Of a stretch of DNA of 37,704 nt, positions 14,232 through 23,289 are shown piece after piece (position 1 is the stretch's first letter; every line of letters begins with the position of its first letter). This stretch comes from Collinsella aerofaciens (GTDB lineage: Bacteria; Actinomycetota; Coriobacteriia; Coriobacteriales; Coriobacteriaceae): the NCBI RefSeq assembly GCF_015555045.1, contig NZ_JADNJQ010000022.1, positions 1 through 37,704 on the forward strand, read 5' to 3'. The notes under the pieces are model-generated. The model was not told where the DNA came from. It searched no databases and worked only from the letters and a program-made list of their open reading frames with translations. A program made the position numbers and the translations under genes.

Positions 14232-15137
14232 CTAATCTGCGAGGGCATCGCAAACGCCGTCGAGCAGGCGTACGGCGAGTGTCTGCGCATCACTTGCGGT
14301 GAAGGTTCCGTTGTAGCGCGTCATGCCCGTAAGCTCAATGCGGATGCGCGCGGGCTTTTGCTGTGCGGCGACATTGGCAGTGCGGATGCGCTGCGCCAGG
14401 TTGTGACACTCGGCAAGGGCGATCGTGGCGCGCGGCGCTGCATCTGCGGGCAGCTCATCGCTTGCGATCTCGAGCACCAGATCCACGTCGGTTGGAACCT
14501 CGGAATCGCACAACATCATGCCGCTGCTGTCGGTCGTCGCCGTGGCGATGTTCCACATGCGCGATGCAACGCTACGCGCGATGGGGTCCTCACCGATGAC
14601 GGCAATCTGGAAGCGTTCGAGCACGTTGGCGGCGCGGGCAAAACCGATGCGCGACTCGGCCTCGGTAACCGAGGGCTTGCCCTCCCACACGTGATGCAGG
14701 CGGTTGATATAGGCGTAGGTATCCTGGAACGCCATGCCATCGGCAAACAGGCCGACATTTTCTTGGAACTGCTGCAGAGCGGCCTCGGTGTGCGGGCCAA
14801 AGTAGCCGTCGTCCTCACCGCAGGCAAAACCCAAAACGTTGAGCGCGCGCTGCAGGGCCTGAACGTCGGCGCCATGGAAATTGGGCATGCGCAGATAAAG
14901 TGTGCGGTCGCCCAGCTTATACGAGGCGTCTACCAGGGCGCTCCAGCAGGGGATATCGACGGCGCAGCCAGCGGCAAGGCCACTGTCGAGCCTAAAGGTG
15001 CCAACGGCCTGCTCGGTGGTGGCGCCAAAGCGCTTATCGGCGACCTCGGTGTCATCGATTGTATAGCCGAGCTGCAGAAGGCGGGACTGGACGTCCTCGA
15101 CGGCTGCTCCCTGCATGCCCGTTGTAATAGGTTCCAT
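14232..15137 (-). CDS. Protein with two peptidoglycan-binding domains
   Basis: 301 residues. Two PG_binding_1-type repeats are visible: residues about 5-72 (GAAVEDVQSRLLQLGY...RFGATTEQAVGTF) and 80-150 (ADVQALQRALNVLGF...GYFGPHTEAALQQFQ). The remainder, about 170-301, is alpha/beta-like (RFQIAVIGEDPIARSVASRMW; DLVLEIASDE) and has no recognised catalytic motif. There is no signal peptide, so it is either cytoplasmic, like the amidase-like regulator CwlM of mycobacteria which also starts with such repeats, or exported by another route. The CwlM comparison is only architectural. ATG 15137 has AAAGGGG 7 nt upstream. It lies downstream of the polyprenyl synthase gene on the same strand. Confidence 0.8.
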   Translation of the reverse strand: MEPITTGMQGAAVEDVQSRLLQLGYTIDDTEVADKRFGATTEQAVGTFRLDSGLAAGCAVDIPCWSALVDASYKLGDRTLYLRMPNFHGADVQALQRALNVLGFACGEDDGYFGPHTEAALQQFQENVGLFADGMAFQDTYAYINRLHHVWEGKPSVTEAESRIGFARAANVLERFQIAVIGEDPIARSVASRMWNIATATTDSSGMMLCDSEVPTDVDLVLEIASDELPADAAPRATIALAECHNLAQRIRTANVAAQQKPARIRIELTGMTRYNGTFTASDAQTLAVRLLDGVCDALAD

Positions 15138-15274
15138 GAACGAACCCCTTTCGGCGTACCATTCGTACTATTTGAGCGTGTGTCGGATAGACAACGCAAA
15201 GGGATGCATAAACATGCACTCAACAGTGTAGCAAGTTGTACCCAAATACGCTGCTGACAGGTTTTATAACCCCG

Positions 15275-16300
15275 CTAGTTAAGGCGCTCCACAAAGAAAT
15301 CTGCCATGGAGAGGAACAGCTCGCGTGCGTGCGGATCAAGCTCAACGTTCTCGATGGCCGCTTTGGCCTTAGCGGTCAGGTCGAGCGCGTAAGTGTGGGC
15401 GTAATCGATGGAGCCGGTCTGCTGAAAGATCTCCACAGCACGTGCGAGTTGCGCGGGGTCCTCGGTGCCCGAGGAAAGGATTGCCTCGACCTCGTCGTGA
15501 TAACGCTCGTCTGATAGGGCGTGCACGGCGACGAGGGTGCGCTTGCCCTCGGTGATATCGGTGCGGAAATCCTTGTTGGCGGCCTCTTTGGTGCCGATCA
15601 AGTTGAGCAGATCATCTTGGATCTGGAAGGCAAGGCCCGTGTGCAGGCCAAAGGCGCGCAGTGCCTCAATTTGCTCCTCGCTGCCGCCGCCGATAATGGC
15701 TCCGGCGGCAAGTGGCGTGGCTCCGCTGTAGTACGCGGTCTTGTGCGTCGCCATGTCCAGATAATCGTCGACCGAGATGTCAAAGCGCCCATCGCGGACC
15801 CAGCCCAAGTCGAGCGCCTGGCCCTCGATGGTGCGAACGATCATCTCGGTGAGCTCGTGGAGCACGCGGAGTTTCACGTCTGCCTCGAGTGTGGGGTCGT
15901 CGAGAACCGTCTTGGTGACCATGGTGAGCGCTAGGTCGCCGCAGTTGATGGCAAGCCCCGTGCCCTCGGTAAGGTGCATGCAGGGCTTGCCGCGGCGCAG
16001 TTGGCCGTTGTCGGCGATGTCATCATGGATAAGCGCTCCCGATTGAAAGTGCTCGATAGCCGCCGCTGCGCTGCGGGCGCTCTCAAAGCCGCCACCTACC
16101 GCGGTGGCGGCGAGCATGCAGATAAGCGGGCGGTGGCGTTTGCCGGCATTGGCCGTAAATGCCGAGAGCGGGGCATACAGGTAACGCTCGATATCGGCGG
16201 AAGTCGCCTGTCCGTCAAAGAACGTGGCCAGATAGTCGTTAATCTGGTCAAAGTGCTGGGCTAAAAAGCTGGTAAACGGACTGGACACGGGTTCTCGCAT
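15275..16300 (-). CDS. Polyprenyl diphosphate synthase (trans type)
   Basis: Condenses isopentenyl diphosphate with allylic diphosphates to make farnesyl, geranylgeranyl or longer chains for quinones or lipid carriers. First aspartate-rich motif: LIHDDIADNGQLRRGKP. Second motif: QIQDDLLNL, with Asn where most family members have a third Asp. NAGKRHRPLIC and KTAYYSGATPLAAGA (usually K-T-A/G) are also typical. 341 residues is family size. Chain length cannot be assigned. The ribosome site before ATG 16300 is weak (AAGAAAG), but no better start lies nearby. It follows the PTS gene by 116 bp on the same strand and may have its own promoter there. Confidence 0.9.
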   Translation of the reverse strand: MREPVSSPFTSFLAQHFDQINDYLATFFDGQATSADIERYLYAPLSAFTANAGKRHRPLICMLAATAVGGGFESARSAAAAIEHFQSGALIHDDIADNGQLRRGKPCMHLTEGTGLAINCGDLALTMVTKTVLDDPTLEADVKLRVLHELTEMIVRTIEGQALDLGWVRDGRFDISVDDYLDMATHKTAYYSGATPLAAGAIIGGGSEEQIEALRAFGLHTGLAFQIQDDLLNLIGTKEAANKDFRTDITEGKRTLVAVHALSDERYHDEVEAILSSGTEDPAQLARAVEIFQQTGSIDYAHTYALDLTAKAKAAIENVELDPHARELFLSMADFFVERLN

Positions 16301-16416
16301 TCTTTCTTAGGTTGCACCGTTGCATTATGCAGACAACATATTGCCACATTGGGGCGTCGAGCGCGGCGGTTGAAGACGATTGAGTCTTGCGGCCGCAAAC
16401 GCGGCAAGGGGCTCGG

Positions 16417-18870
16417 CTAGATAAGCCCAAAGTGTTCGAGCGCGGTGACGACGCCGTCGTGGTCGAAGCTGTCGGTTACGTAGTCGGCCTTTTCCTTGAG
16501 GAAGTCCGGCGCGTTGCCCATGGCGATGCCAACATCGACCGCCTCCATGAGGGCGATGTCGTTGCTCGCGTCGCCAATGCCATATACGGTGCCGTGGTCT
16601 GGCCCCAGGGCGTCAAGCACGGCCTTGATTCCGGCCCGTTTGGTGCACTCGCGAGGCGAGATTTCCGTGACCTCGAGTTCGAGCTCATTGAGGCAGAGCA
16701 GGGGTCCAAGCTCTTCGTCTTGGGCGATGCGGTTGGCAAGTGGCGTGGACATAAGAATTTTATAGGCGTTGTAGTGCTCAAGTTGCGTGACGGCGTCGCC
16801 CACGGTGCGTGCGTATCCGTACGTCTCGGGGGCATCTGTACTCATGCGCGCCACGCGATCGATGCCCTCAAAGCGAATGACCTCACCCGATTGCTCGAGA
16901 TAGGGGGCGAGGCGCTGTAGCATGCCAGGGCTTATGGCAACGTTTCGCACGACGCGCCCCTCGAGTTCGGCGTAACCGCCCGCGAGGCACACGACGCCTG
17001 CCCACGGCAGTTCGAGCAGCTTGGGATGGATGCAGCTGAGGGTGCGCCCCGTACAGATAAAGGCTTTGTTGCCGTTGGCGACAAACGTGCGAATTGCCTG
17101 TGCAACCGTCTCGTTGGGATAGGGGGAAAGATCTCGCTCGCCCTCGGGGAGCTCTTGGGCAAGTTTGGGATCTTGCCAGGCGAGCGTACCGTCGATGTCG
17201 AAGAAGCAGACATTGCCACACTTTTTGGCGCCATCGCCGGCATGAAAAGGTGAGGCGGCGGATGCAAAACCCGGTTCGAGTCCCATAATCTGATCAAAGT
17301 GCTCTTTGACGCGGGGTACCGAGATACCGATGATTACCTGAGCGGTCTTGCCGGTGACGATGAGGCCTTTGGCACCCGCTGCGACAAAGGTCGCATTGTC
17401 CGCGACGATGGAGGGGTCCACGACTTCGACGCGCAGACGCGTGGCGCAGTTGGTTGCGCCCACAATGTTGGAGACGCCGCCCAGAAGCGTCACAACCTGC
17501 TCGGCGAGGAGATGATCTTGTGAGGCCTGGTTGCCGGAAGCGCCGGTTTTGGATGAGCGCTTTTCGTCAACGTCGTTTCCCGTCAAGCGCGAGAGCGCCG
17601 CGTTGCTGGCGATATGGTCCTCGCGTCCCGGGGTTTTAAGGTCAAAGGTCAGGATAAGACCTCGAAAGCTCAGAAAGAAGATGACGCAAAAGATGAGTCC
17701 GATTCCGAGCGCCAAAAGGTAGGAGCCGGCATGCGTCCGCATGAGCGGGATAAAGTTGAAGGCAGCCATTTCCATAAAGCCGCCCGAGAAGATGCCAACG
17801 ACGCCAAAGAAGTTCATAGCCATGGCGAGGCAGGAAGATAGGGCGGCATAGAGCAAAAAGAGCCCGGGATAGGTGAACATAAAGAGAAACTCGAGCGGCT
17901 CGGTGACGCCGCAGACCGCCGAAGCGACGATGGCGGGCAGAAGGATGGCCTTGAGGCTGGCACGGCGTTCGGGCTTGGCCGTGGTGTAGAACGCTACAGC
18001 GATGGCGGGAAGGCCAAAGAGCTTGACCCAACCGGTGGCGGTGAAACCAGCCCAGGGTGCAAGCTCGTTGAGGGGGCGCGTGCTGTGCGACAGGATGGGA
18101 AGCAAGTTGGTCCACGTGGCGTAGATACCGTCGTTAATAACTAAATTGTCGTAGTAGATAGGCATGTAGAGCAGGTGGTGCAGCCCCATGGGCTCGAGTG
18201 CTCGCTCCAAAAACGCAAAGATACCCACGCCGAGGGGGCCGACGCCCGCAAGTGCGTGGCGCAGCGTTTCGGTCGCTGCGTATACGAAGGGCACGATGGC
18301 GGCCGAGATGGCGGCAAGGGCGAACACGGCAAAAAAGCTGATGAGGTAGACCAGCGAGGAACCCGAGAAGGTGCCGAGCCAATCGGGAACCTTGGCATCG
18401 TAGAAGCGGTCATGGATGGCGACGACGGTTGCCGATACCGCTAGCGGGCCGATAATGCCGGTGTCGAGCGTCTTGATGCCGTCGATGATGGTAATGCCGC
18501 TGGCGGGGGTCAAAGACGACGGGTACTTAAGTCCAAGGTTGTCTCCGCTTAGCTTGATGATCTCGCTCAAAAAGAAGCAATAGGCAAAATAAGCCACGAG
18601 CGCCTCGAGGCAACAACGTGCCGGTTGCTTTTGGGCAAGGCCGATGGGCAGCGCTACGGCAAAAAGGAGCGGAAGTCGTTTAAAGACCGTCCACGCGCCG
18701 CGCTGAATGATAGTCCAAAAGACGTACCAAGGGGTTCCGTATACGGCGAGGTCGCCGACGATATCCGCAGACGTTGCGAGGGCGGAGACGCCAACCATAA
18801 GGCCCGATATGGAAAACAACATGGCGGGCGCGAACATTGCCCCGCCAAAGCGTTGGATTTTTTGCAGCAT
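16417..18870 (-). CDS. Alpha-glucoside PTS EIICB fused to a Cof-type HAD phosphatase
   Basis: 817 residues combining sugar uptake and a phosphatase. Residues about 1-430 are a membrane EIIC of the glucose/maltose superfamily; KIQRFGGAMFAPAML, GIKTLDTGIIG, HDRFYD, FLERALEPMGLHH and GVTEPLEFLF closely resemble the alpha-glucoside type (AglA/MalB). Residues about 460-545 are EIIB with the phosphorylated Cys475 in NCATRLR. Residues about 553-817 are a HAD hydrolase: FFDIDGTL with Asp558 and Asp560, ICTGRT, and GDASNDIALMEA. The EIIB and HAD parts are in one intact frame. No EIIA is fused or adjacent, so a separate EIIA is needed. The HAD part may dephosphorylate the incoming sugar phosphate; this is inferred from the fusion alone. 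ATG 18870 has GGGAGG upstream. A GntR regulator is divergently transcribed, and operator-like sites lie between them. Confidence 0.9.
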   Translation of the reverse strand: MLQKIQRFGGAMFAPAMLFSISGLMVGVSALATSADIVGDLAVYGTPWYVFWTIIQRGAWTVFKRLPLLFAVALPIGLAQKQPARCCLEALVAYFAYCFFLSEIIKLSGDNLGLKYPSSLTPASGITIIDGIKTLDTGIIGPLAVSATVVAIHDRFYDAKVPDWLGTFSGSSLVYLISFFAVFALAAISAAIVPFVYAATETLRHALAGVGPLGVGIFAFLERALEPMGLHHLLYMPIYYDNLVINDGIYATWTNLLPILSHSTRPLNELAPWAGFTATGWVKLFGLPAIAVAFYTTAKPERRASLKAILLPAIVASAVCGVTEPLEFLFMFTYPGLFLLYAALSSCLAMAMNFFGVVGIFSGGFMEMAAFNFIPLMRTHAGSYLLALGIGLIFCVIFFLSFRGLILTFDLKTPGREDHIASNAALSRLTGNDVDEKRSSKTGASGNQASQDHLLAEQVVTLLGGVSNIVGATNCATRLRVEVVDPSIVADNATFVAAGAKGLIVTGKTAQVIIGISVPRVKEHFDQIMGLEPGFASAASPFHAGDGAKKCGNVCFFDIDGTLAWQDPKLAQELPEGERDLSPYPNETVAQAIRTFVANGNKAFICTGRTLSCIHPKLLELPWAGVVCLAGGYAELEGRVVRNVAISPGMLQRLAPYLEQSGEVIRFEGIDRVARMSTDAPETYGYARTVGDAVTQLEHYNAYKILMSTPLANRIAQDEELGPLLCLNELELEVTEISPRECTKRAGIKAVLDALGPDHGTVYGIGDASNDIALMEAVDVGIAMGNAPDFLKEKADYVTDSFDHDGVVTALEHFGLI

Positions 18871-18911
18871 GCTCTGCCTCCCGAATATCGAGGCGCGTTG
18901 CGCGTGGTGAA

Positions 18912-19045
18912 ACGTTTAAACAATGGATTCATTGTAGAGGACCAGACGATTGTCGTACCGGCAGTTTTGAGCGAAACAGGTTTGGGCGCGACAGAAACCG
19001 TCAACGGTTAAATCCTGTCGCTTTGCCGATAATCGGTTTACACAA
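18912..19045. promoter_or_regulatory. Divergent PTS/gntR control region with two operator-like sites
   Basis: ACGTTTAAACAA (18912-18923; minus strand TTGTTTAAACGT) lies 42 bp before the PTS gene. CGGTTTACACAA (19034-19045; minus strand TTGTGTAAACCG) lies 53 bp before the GntR gene. They match a TTGTTTAWACAA consensus at about 10 and 9 of 12 positions; better copies occur before the ABC importer and malQ. Their place suggests control of the PTS gene and autoregulation by the GntR protein. Confidence 0.5.
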
Positions 19046-19097
19046 CTTTAAGAAATGCTATCCTGCCTAGCCATACATATTCATTAGAGGTGAAGTC

Positions 19098-19817
19098 ATG
19101 CCAAAAGCGATTTACGAAGGAATCTACCGCGAGATCCGTTCGCGCATCATTAACGGGACCTATGCGTTTCAGGAGATGCTGCCAACCGAAGCCGAGCTGA
19201 CCGCGGAATTTGGCTGCACGCGCAATACCGTCCGCCGCGCTTTGAGCATGCTGGCCGATGGGATGTTTGTGCAGCCCATACACGGCAAGGGCGTGCGCGT
19301 TATTTGGCTTAAGGGCGAAACCGACATGTTGGGCGCACTCGAAGAGGTTGAGTCGTTTGGCGAGTTCGCAAAACGCAACAATGCCGTTGCATCGACGGAC
19401 GTTAAGTCCTTTGAACATTTGATTTGCACCGAGCAGCTCTCTCGTCGCCTGGGCTTTAAGGTGGGCGAGGAGCTGATTCGCGTAGTGCGTGTCCGAAGCC
19501 TCAACGGCAACGCGCGCCAAGTGGACCATGGCTATTTTTTGGCGTCGATCGCCAAGGGCCTGACTCCCGAGATCGCGGCAGATTCTATTTACGGCTATCT
19601 GGAGCGCAAGCGCGGTGTCAAAGTGATGGCGAGCCGTCGTACGGTGAGTGTCGAGCTCGCCAACGATGAGGACTGCAGCTATCTTGACCTCGGCAAATAC
19701 AACTGCGTTGCCGTCATGGAGAGTCAGTCGTACACCTCGGATGGCATCTTGTTTGAGGTGACGCACACTCGCACACACCCCGAGATCTTCCATTACCGCG
19801 TCAATTCCAAGCGATAG
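19098..19817 (+). CDS. GntR/HutC-family regulator (TreR-like, UTRA domain)
   Basis: 239 residues. Residues 5-70 are the GntR winged helix (AIYEGIYREIRSRIINGTY...LPTEAELTAEFGCTRNTVRRAL...HGKGVRV). Residues about 90-235 are a UTRA ligand domain, which in this family binds phosphorylated sugars or similar metabolites. GAGGTGA precedes the ATG. It is divergent from an alpha-glucoside PTS gene and upstream of the ABC sugar importer. TreR of Bacillus recognises palindromes of the type TTGTATATACAA, close to the TTGTTTAWACAA sites found at four promoters here, so this protein is the most likely owner of those sites. The effector is probably an alpha-glucoside phosphate (inference). A terminator follows 42 bp after its stop codon. 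Confidence 0.9.
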   Translation: MPKAIYEGIYREIRSRIINGTYAFQEMLPTEAELTAEFGCTRNTVRRALSMLADGMFVQPIHGKGVRVIWLKGETDMLGALEEVESFGEFAKRNNAVASTDVKSFEHLICTEQLSRRLGFKVGEELIRVVRVRSLNGNARQVDHGYFLASIAKGLTPEIAADSIYGYLERKRGVKVMASRRTVSVELANDEDCSYLDLGKYNCVAVMESQSYTSDGILFEVTHTRTHPEIFHYRVNSKR

Positions 19818-19859
19818 CCGGCTAGCTCGCAGCCTGACGAGACTCATGCCCTCAAAGCG

Positions 19860-19909
19860 AAAACGCCCGGTCAAACCGACGGTACATCGGCTTGACCGGG
19901 CGTTTTCTC
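19860..19909 (+). terminator. Intrinsic terminator after the gntR gene
   Basis: A perfect 15 bp stem (19860-19874 with 19892-19906) ends in TTTT and has AAAA at its base, so it could work in both directions. Its loop holds a small hairpin, CCGA/TCGG. Confidence 0.93.
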
Positions 19910-19928
19910 TGCATTCGATAACAAATAA

Positions 19929-20015
19929 TTGTTTATACAAAACTTGTCAAGTATCAAGTTGAAATTACCGTTCACCGAAGTTTTTCTACCGCTCTAGTAA
20001 TACTTGTTCAAACAA
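19929..20015. promoter_or_regulatory. Promoter region of the ABC importer with two operator-like palindromes
   Basis: TTGTTTATACAA (19929-19940) and TTGTTCAAACAA (20004-20015) are separated by 75 bp, about seven helical turns. The second has perfect 5 bp arms. Both match TTGTTTAWACAA, seen also before the PTS gene and malQ. A looped repressor complex is possible. The exact -35/-10 boxes are unclear; the region 19910-20123 holds no gene. Confidence 0.6.
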
Positions 20016-20123
20016 CTTTCCAAATAGCGTATCGTTCAAATCAGCAAAAGGGGCAAAGTCCCCGAGCCAATCTCCGAAGGCGGCGGCAAAGGGTGCCGCC
20101 ACGGTGTGAAAGGGTGGATTGTA

Positions 20124-21440
20124 ATGAAGAACGAAATGAGCAGAAGGCAGTTCCTGGGCTTTGCTGGTTCCGCGGCTGCAGTTCTTGGTCTGGGCCTCGT
20201 GGGTTGCGGTGGTTCTGCCGGCTCCGGCTCCTCTGCTTCTGGTGACGCTGCCGAGGTCTACTTCCTCCAATTCAAGCCCGAGGTCGACAAGGAGTGGAAG
20301 GAGATCGCCAAGGCCTATAAGAAGGAGAAGGGCGTCGAGGTCAAGATCGTGACCGCCGCTTCCAACACCTACGAGGAGAAGCTTAAGTCCGAGATGTCCA
20401 AGAGCTCCGCTCCGACCCTGTTCCAGGTCAACGGCCCCACCGGTCTTAAGAACTGGAAGGATTACTGCGCCGACCTGTCCGATACCAAGCTCCGCGGTGA
20501 GCTCATTGATGACTCCCTGGCTCTGCAGTCCGACGGCAAGGATGTGTGCATCGACTGGGTTCAGGAGAGCTTCGGCATTATTTACAACAAGCAGCTGCTC
20601 GAGAAGGCTGGCTACAAGGCCGAGGACATCAACTCCTTCGACAAGCTGAAGGCTTGTGCCGATGACATCCAGGCCCGCAAGGACGAGCTTGGTGTCGAGG
20701 GTGCCTTCACTTCCGCCGGCATGGACGACTCCTCCAGCTGGCGCTACACCACCCACCTTGCCAACATGCCGCTCTACTACGAGTTTGAGAAGGAGCACAA
20801 CCAGGAGGACGACGAGATCAAGGGTGAGTTCCTCGACAACTACAAGCAGATCTTCGACCTGTACATCACCGACTCCACCTGCGATCCTTCGCAGCTCGCT
20901 TCCAAGACCGGCGACGACGCCACCAACGAGTTCGCAACCGGCAAGGCCGTCTTCTACCAGAACGGCTCTTGGGCCTACTCTGACCTCGTCAAGGCCGGCA
21001 TGACCGACGATCAGATTGGCATGATGCCCATCTACATCGGTGTTGACGGCGAGGAGAACCAGGGCCTGTGCTCCGGCGGCGAGAACTACTGGTGCGTCAG
21101 TTCCCAGGCTTCCGAGGATGCTCAGAAGGCCACCGAGGACTTCATGTACTGGTGCGTCACCGCTGACACCCCGACCAGCATCATCGCCGACAAGATGGGC
21201 CTGACCGCTCCGTTCAAGAGCGCCAAGGAGACCACCAACGTCTTCTCGCAGCAGGCCGTTGCCATGGCCAAGGACGGCAAGAAGACCGTCGCTTGGGACT
21301 TCGTCTACATTCCCTCCGAGGAGTGGAAGAAGAACCTCAAGCAGGCTCTGATTGCCTACGCTGCCGATAACAGCAAGTGGGACGGCGTCAAGAACGCCTT
21401 CGTCGATGGCTGGAAGACCGAGAAGGCTGCTTCCGAGTAA
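20124..21440 (+). CDS. ABC transporter sugar-binding lipoprotein (Tat-type signal)
   Basis: 438 residues. The N terminus SRRQFLGFAGSAAAVLGLGLVGC combines a twin-arginine motif with a lipobox (Cys28), then a Gly/Ser linker; the mature protein should be a membrane-anchored extracellular solute-binding protein. The rest resembles family 1 solute-binding proteins (maltose/multiple sugar type): YKKEKGVEVKIVTA, EKLKSEMSKSSAPTLFQVNG, FGIIYNKQLLEKAGY, FATGKAVFYQNGSWAYSDLVKAG. ATG 20124 with AAAGGGTGG upstream is preferred to an in-frame GTG at 20106, which would place the ribosome site inside the gene. Codon bias is strong, as expected for an abundant binding protein. It is the first gene of the importer operon, and a strong hairpin separates it from the permeases. 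Likely substrates are maltodextrins or other alpha-glucosides, inferred from neighbours. Confidence 0.92.
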   Translation: MKNEMSRRQFLGFAGSAAAVLGLGLVGCGGSAGSGSSASGDAAEVYFLQFKPEVDKEWKEIAKAYKKEKGVEVKIVTAASNTYEEKLKSEMSKSSAPTLFQVNGPTGLKNWKDYCADLSDTKLRGELIDDSLALQSDGKDVCIDWVQESFGIIYNKQLLEKAGYKAEDINSFDKLKACADDIQARKDELGVEGAFTSAGMDDSSSWRYTTHLANMPLYYEFEKEHNQEDDEIKGEFLDNYKQIFDLYITDSTCDPSQLASKTGDDATNEFATGKAVFYQNGSWAYSDLVKAGMTDDQIGMMPIYIGVDGEENQGLCSGGENYWCVSSQASEDAQKATEDFMYWCVTADTPTSIIADKMGLTAPFKSAKETTNVFSQQAVAMAKDGKKTVAWDFVYIPSEEWKKNLKQALIAYAADNSKWDGVKNAFVDGWKTEKAASE

Positions 21441-21471
21441 GCAGTTGCTGCCCAAGCTATCTGATTAGCGA

Positions 21472-21507
21472 CAGGGGGCGGGCAGACGTTGGTTTGCCCG
21501 CCCCCTG
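21472..21507 (+). repeat. Intercistronic hairpin between binding protein and permease genes
   Basis: A perfect 13 bp GC-rich stem (21472-21484 with 21495-21507) with a 10 nt loop and no T-run. In binding-protein operons such hairpins usually stabilise the upstream mRNA segment or slow read-through, giving more binding protein than permease. Confidence 0.85.
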
Positions 21508-21527
21508 CATATTGAAAGGACCCTATT

Positions 21528-22382
21528 ATGGGCAAAGCACTCAAGCGCTGGTGGCCGCTCTTTATGTTGCCCACGTGCCTGGCGTTTATGATCGGGTTCG
21601 TGATTCCCTTTATCCAGGGCTTCTATCTCTCGTTCTGCCAGTTTATTATCATTAGTAACGCGCACTTTGTCGGTATCGAGAACTACGTGCGCGCGCTGTC
21701 CGATCCGCAGTTCTCCACGTCGTTCTTCTTTACCGTGGCGTTTGCCTTCCTGTCGACGGTGCTCATCAACGTGATCGCCCTGGCCATTGCGCAGGCGCTC
21801 ACCCGCAAGGCGCTCAAAGGCACCAACATCTTCCGTACGATCTTCTTTATGCCTAACCTGATCGGCGGCATCGTGCTGGGCTACATTTGGCAGATTCTGA
21901 TCAACTGCCTGCTCTCCAACGTGGGCGCCCAGCTCATCGCTCTTAACTCTGCTGCTGGCTTCTGGGGCCTTATCATCCTGACCCTGTGGCAGCAGGTCGG
22001 CTACATGATGATCATCTACATCGCTGGTCTGCAGTCCATTCCGTCCGACTACATCGAGGCCGCCAAGGTCGACGGCGCTACGGCATGGCAGACGTTTTGG
22101 AAGGTTAAGATTCCTAACCTGATGCCGACCATCACCATCTGCCTGTTCCTGTCCATCACCAACGGCTTTAAGCTGTTCGACCAGAACCTCGCCCTTACCG
22201 GCGGCGCCCCCGCGCACTCCACCGAGATGCTCGCCCTGAACATCTACAACACGTTCTATTCGCGTGCCGGTATCGCATGGCAGGGCATTGGTCAGGCCAA
22301 GGCGGTTATCTTCTGCATCCTGGTCGTGGCCATCTCCATGATCCAGCTTAAGGCCACGAGGTCCAAGGAGGTGCAGCAGTAA
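21528..22382 (+). CDS. ABC sugar transporter permease (MalF/UgpA type)
   Basis: 284 residues with six predicted membrane helices, typical of the first sugar permease of the MalFG family. The EAA loop that contacts the ATPase is YIEAAKVDGATAWQTFWKVKIPNL. ATG 21528 has AAAGGA upstream. Its stop codon overlaps the start of the next permease by one base (TAATG), so the two are translationally coupled and should form a heterodimer in the membrane. Confidence 0.95.
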   Translation: MGKALKRWWPLFMLPTCLAFMIGFVIPFIQGFYLSFCQFIIISNAHFVGIENYVRALSDPQFSTSFFFTVAFAFLSTVLINVIALAIAQALTRKALKGTNIFRTIFFMPNLIGGIVLGYIWQILINCLLSNVGAQLIALNSAAGFWGLIILTLWQQVGYMMIIYIAGLQSIPSDYIEAAKVDGATAWQTFWKVKIPNLMPTITICLFLSITNGFKLFDQNLALTGGAPAHSTEMLALNIYNTFYSRAGIAWQGIGQAKAVIFCILVVAISMIQLKATRSKEVQQ

Positions 22383-23221
22383 TGAAACGCGATAAGGTTA
22401 TCAACCGCGCGCTCTCGATTTTCTTTACGATCCTGTCGCTCGCGTGGATCTACCCCGTGTTCATGATTGCGCTTAATTCTTTTAAGAAAGCGACCGCAAT
22501 CAGCACCACCACGGCATTCGATCTGCTCACGCCCGAGACGTTCAACGGCCTCGCAAACTACATGCACGCCCTTAACGAGCAGGGCTTTGCCTCGGCATTT
22601 ATGTACTCGCTCATCATCACGGTCACGTCGGTCGTGCTGATCTTGGTGTGCTGCTCCATGTGCGCTTGGTACGTGGTTCGTGTCAACAACAAGATCTCGA
22701 ACTTCTTCTATTACCTGTTCGTGTTCTCGATGGTCGTGCCGTTCCAGATGCTCATGTTCACGCTGTCCAATTTGGCGGACCGCATCGGCTTCAACACGCC
22801 GTTCAACATCTGCTTTATCTACCTCGGCTTTGGCGCGGGCCTGGCGGTCTTTATGTTCGCCGGTTTTGTAAAGAACATCCCGCTCGAGATCGAGGAGGCG
22901 GCCATGATCGACGGCTGCAACCCGGTCCAGGTGTTCTTTAAGATCGTCCTTCCCATCATGAAGCCCACCTATCTTTCGGTCGGCATCCTCGAGACCATGT
23001 GGGTCTGGAACGACTACCTGCTGCCCTACCTTACGCTCGACTCCACCAAGTACAAGACCATTCCTATCTTGATTCAGTACTTCCGCGGCGGCTACGGCCA
23101 CGTCGAGCTCGGCCCCATGATGGCCTGCATCATGATGGTCGTTGTCCCCATCGTCATCATGTACATCCTCTGCCAGAAGTACATCATCGACGGTGTGGTG
23201 GCAGGTGCCGTCAAGGGCTGA
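22382..23221 (+). CDS. ABC sugar transporter permease (MalG/UgpE type)
   Basis: 279 residues, six predicted membrane helices, second permease of the pair. The EAA loop is EIEEAAMIDGCNPVQVFFKIVLPIM. It starts in the TAATG overlap with the first permease, whose final codons supply the ribosome site (AAGGAG). After its stop codon, a small GC hairpin (GCGGCGCC/GGCGCCGC, about 23247-23271) lies before the ATPase gene. Confidence 0.95.
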   Translation: MKRDKVINRALSIFFTILSLAWIYPVFMIALNSFKKATAISTTTAFDLLTPETFNGLANYMHALNEQGFASAFMYSLIITVTSVVLILVCCSMCAWYVVRVNNKISNFFYYLFVFSMVVPFQMLMFTLSNLADRIGFNTPFNICFIYLGFGAGLAVFMFAGFVKNIPLEIEEAAMIDGCNPVQVFFKIVLPIMKPTYLSVGILETMWVWNDYLLPYLTLDSTKYKTIPILIQYFRGGYGHVELGPMMACIMMVVVPIVIMYILCQKYIIDGVVAGAVKG

Positions 23222-23289
23222 TGCCGTAACTGTTTTGCAAGTTTTAGCGGCGCCCCTCAGCGCGGCGCCGCGTATCGAAAGGTAGAGAC

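Noticed and set aside
19986-21455. Long minus-strand open frame (489 codons) opposite the sugar-binding protein gene
   Set aside because: Leu/Val/Gly-rich product with no domain; it mirrors a highly codon-biased real gene with a Tat lipoprotein signal. Similar antisense frames at 23257-24453, 28899-30149, 9712-10881 and 7663-8784 are shadows of strong genes for the same reason.
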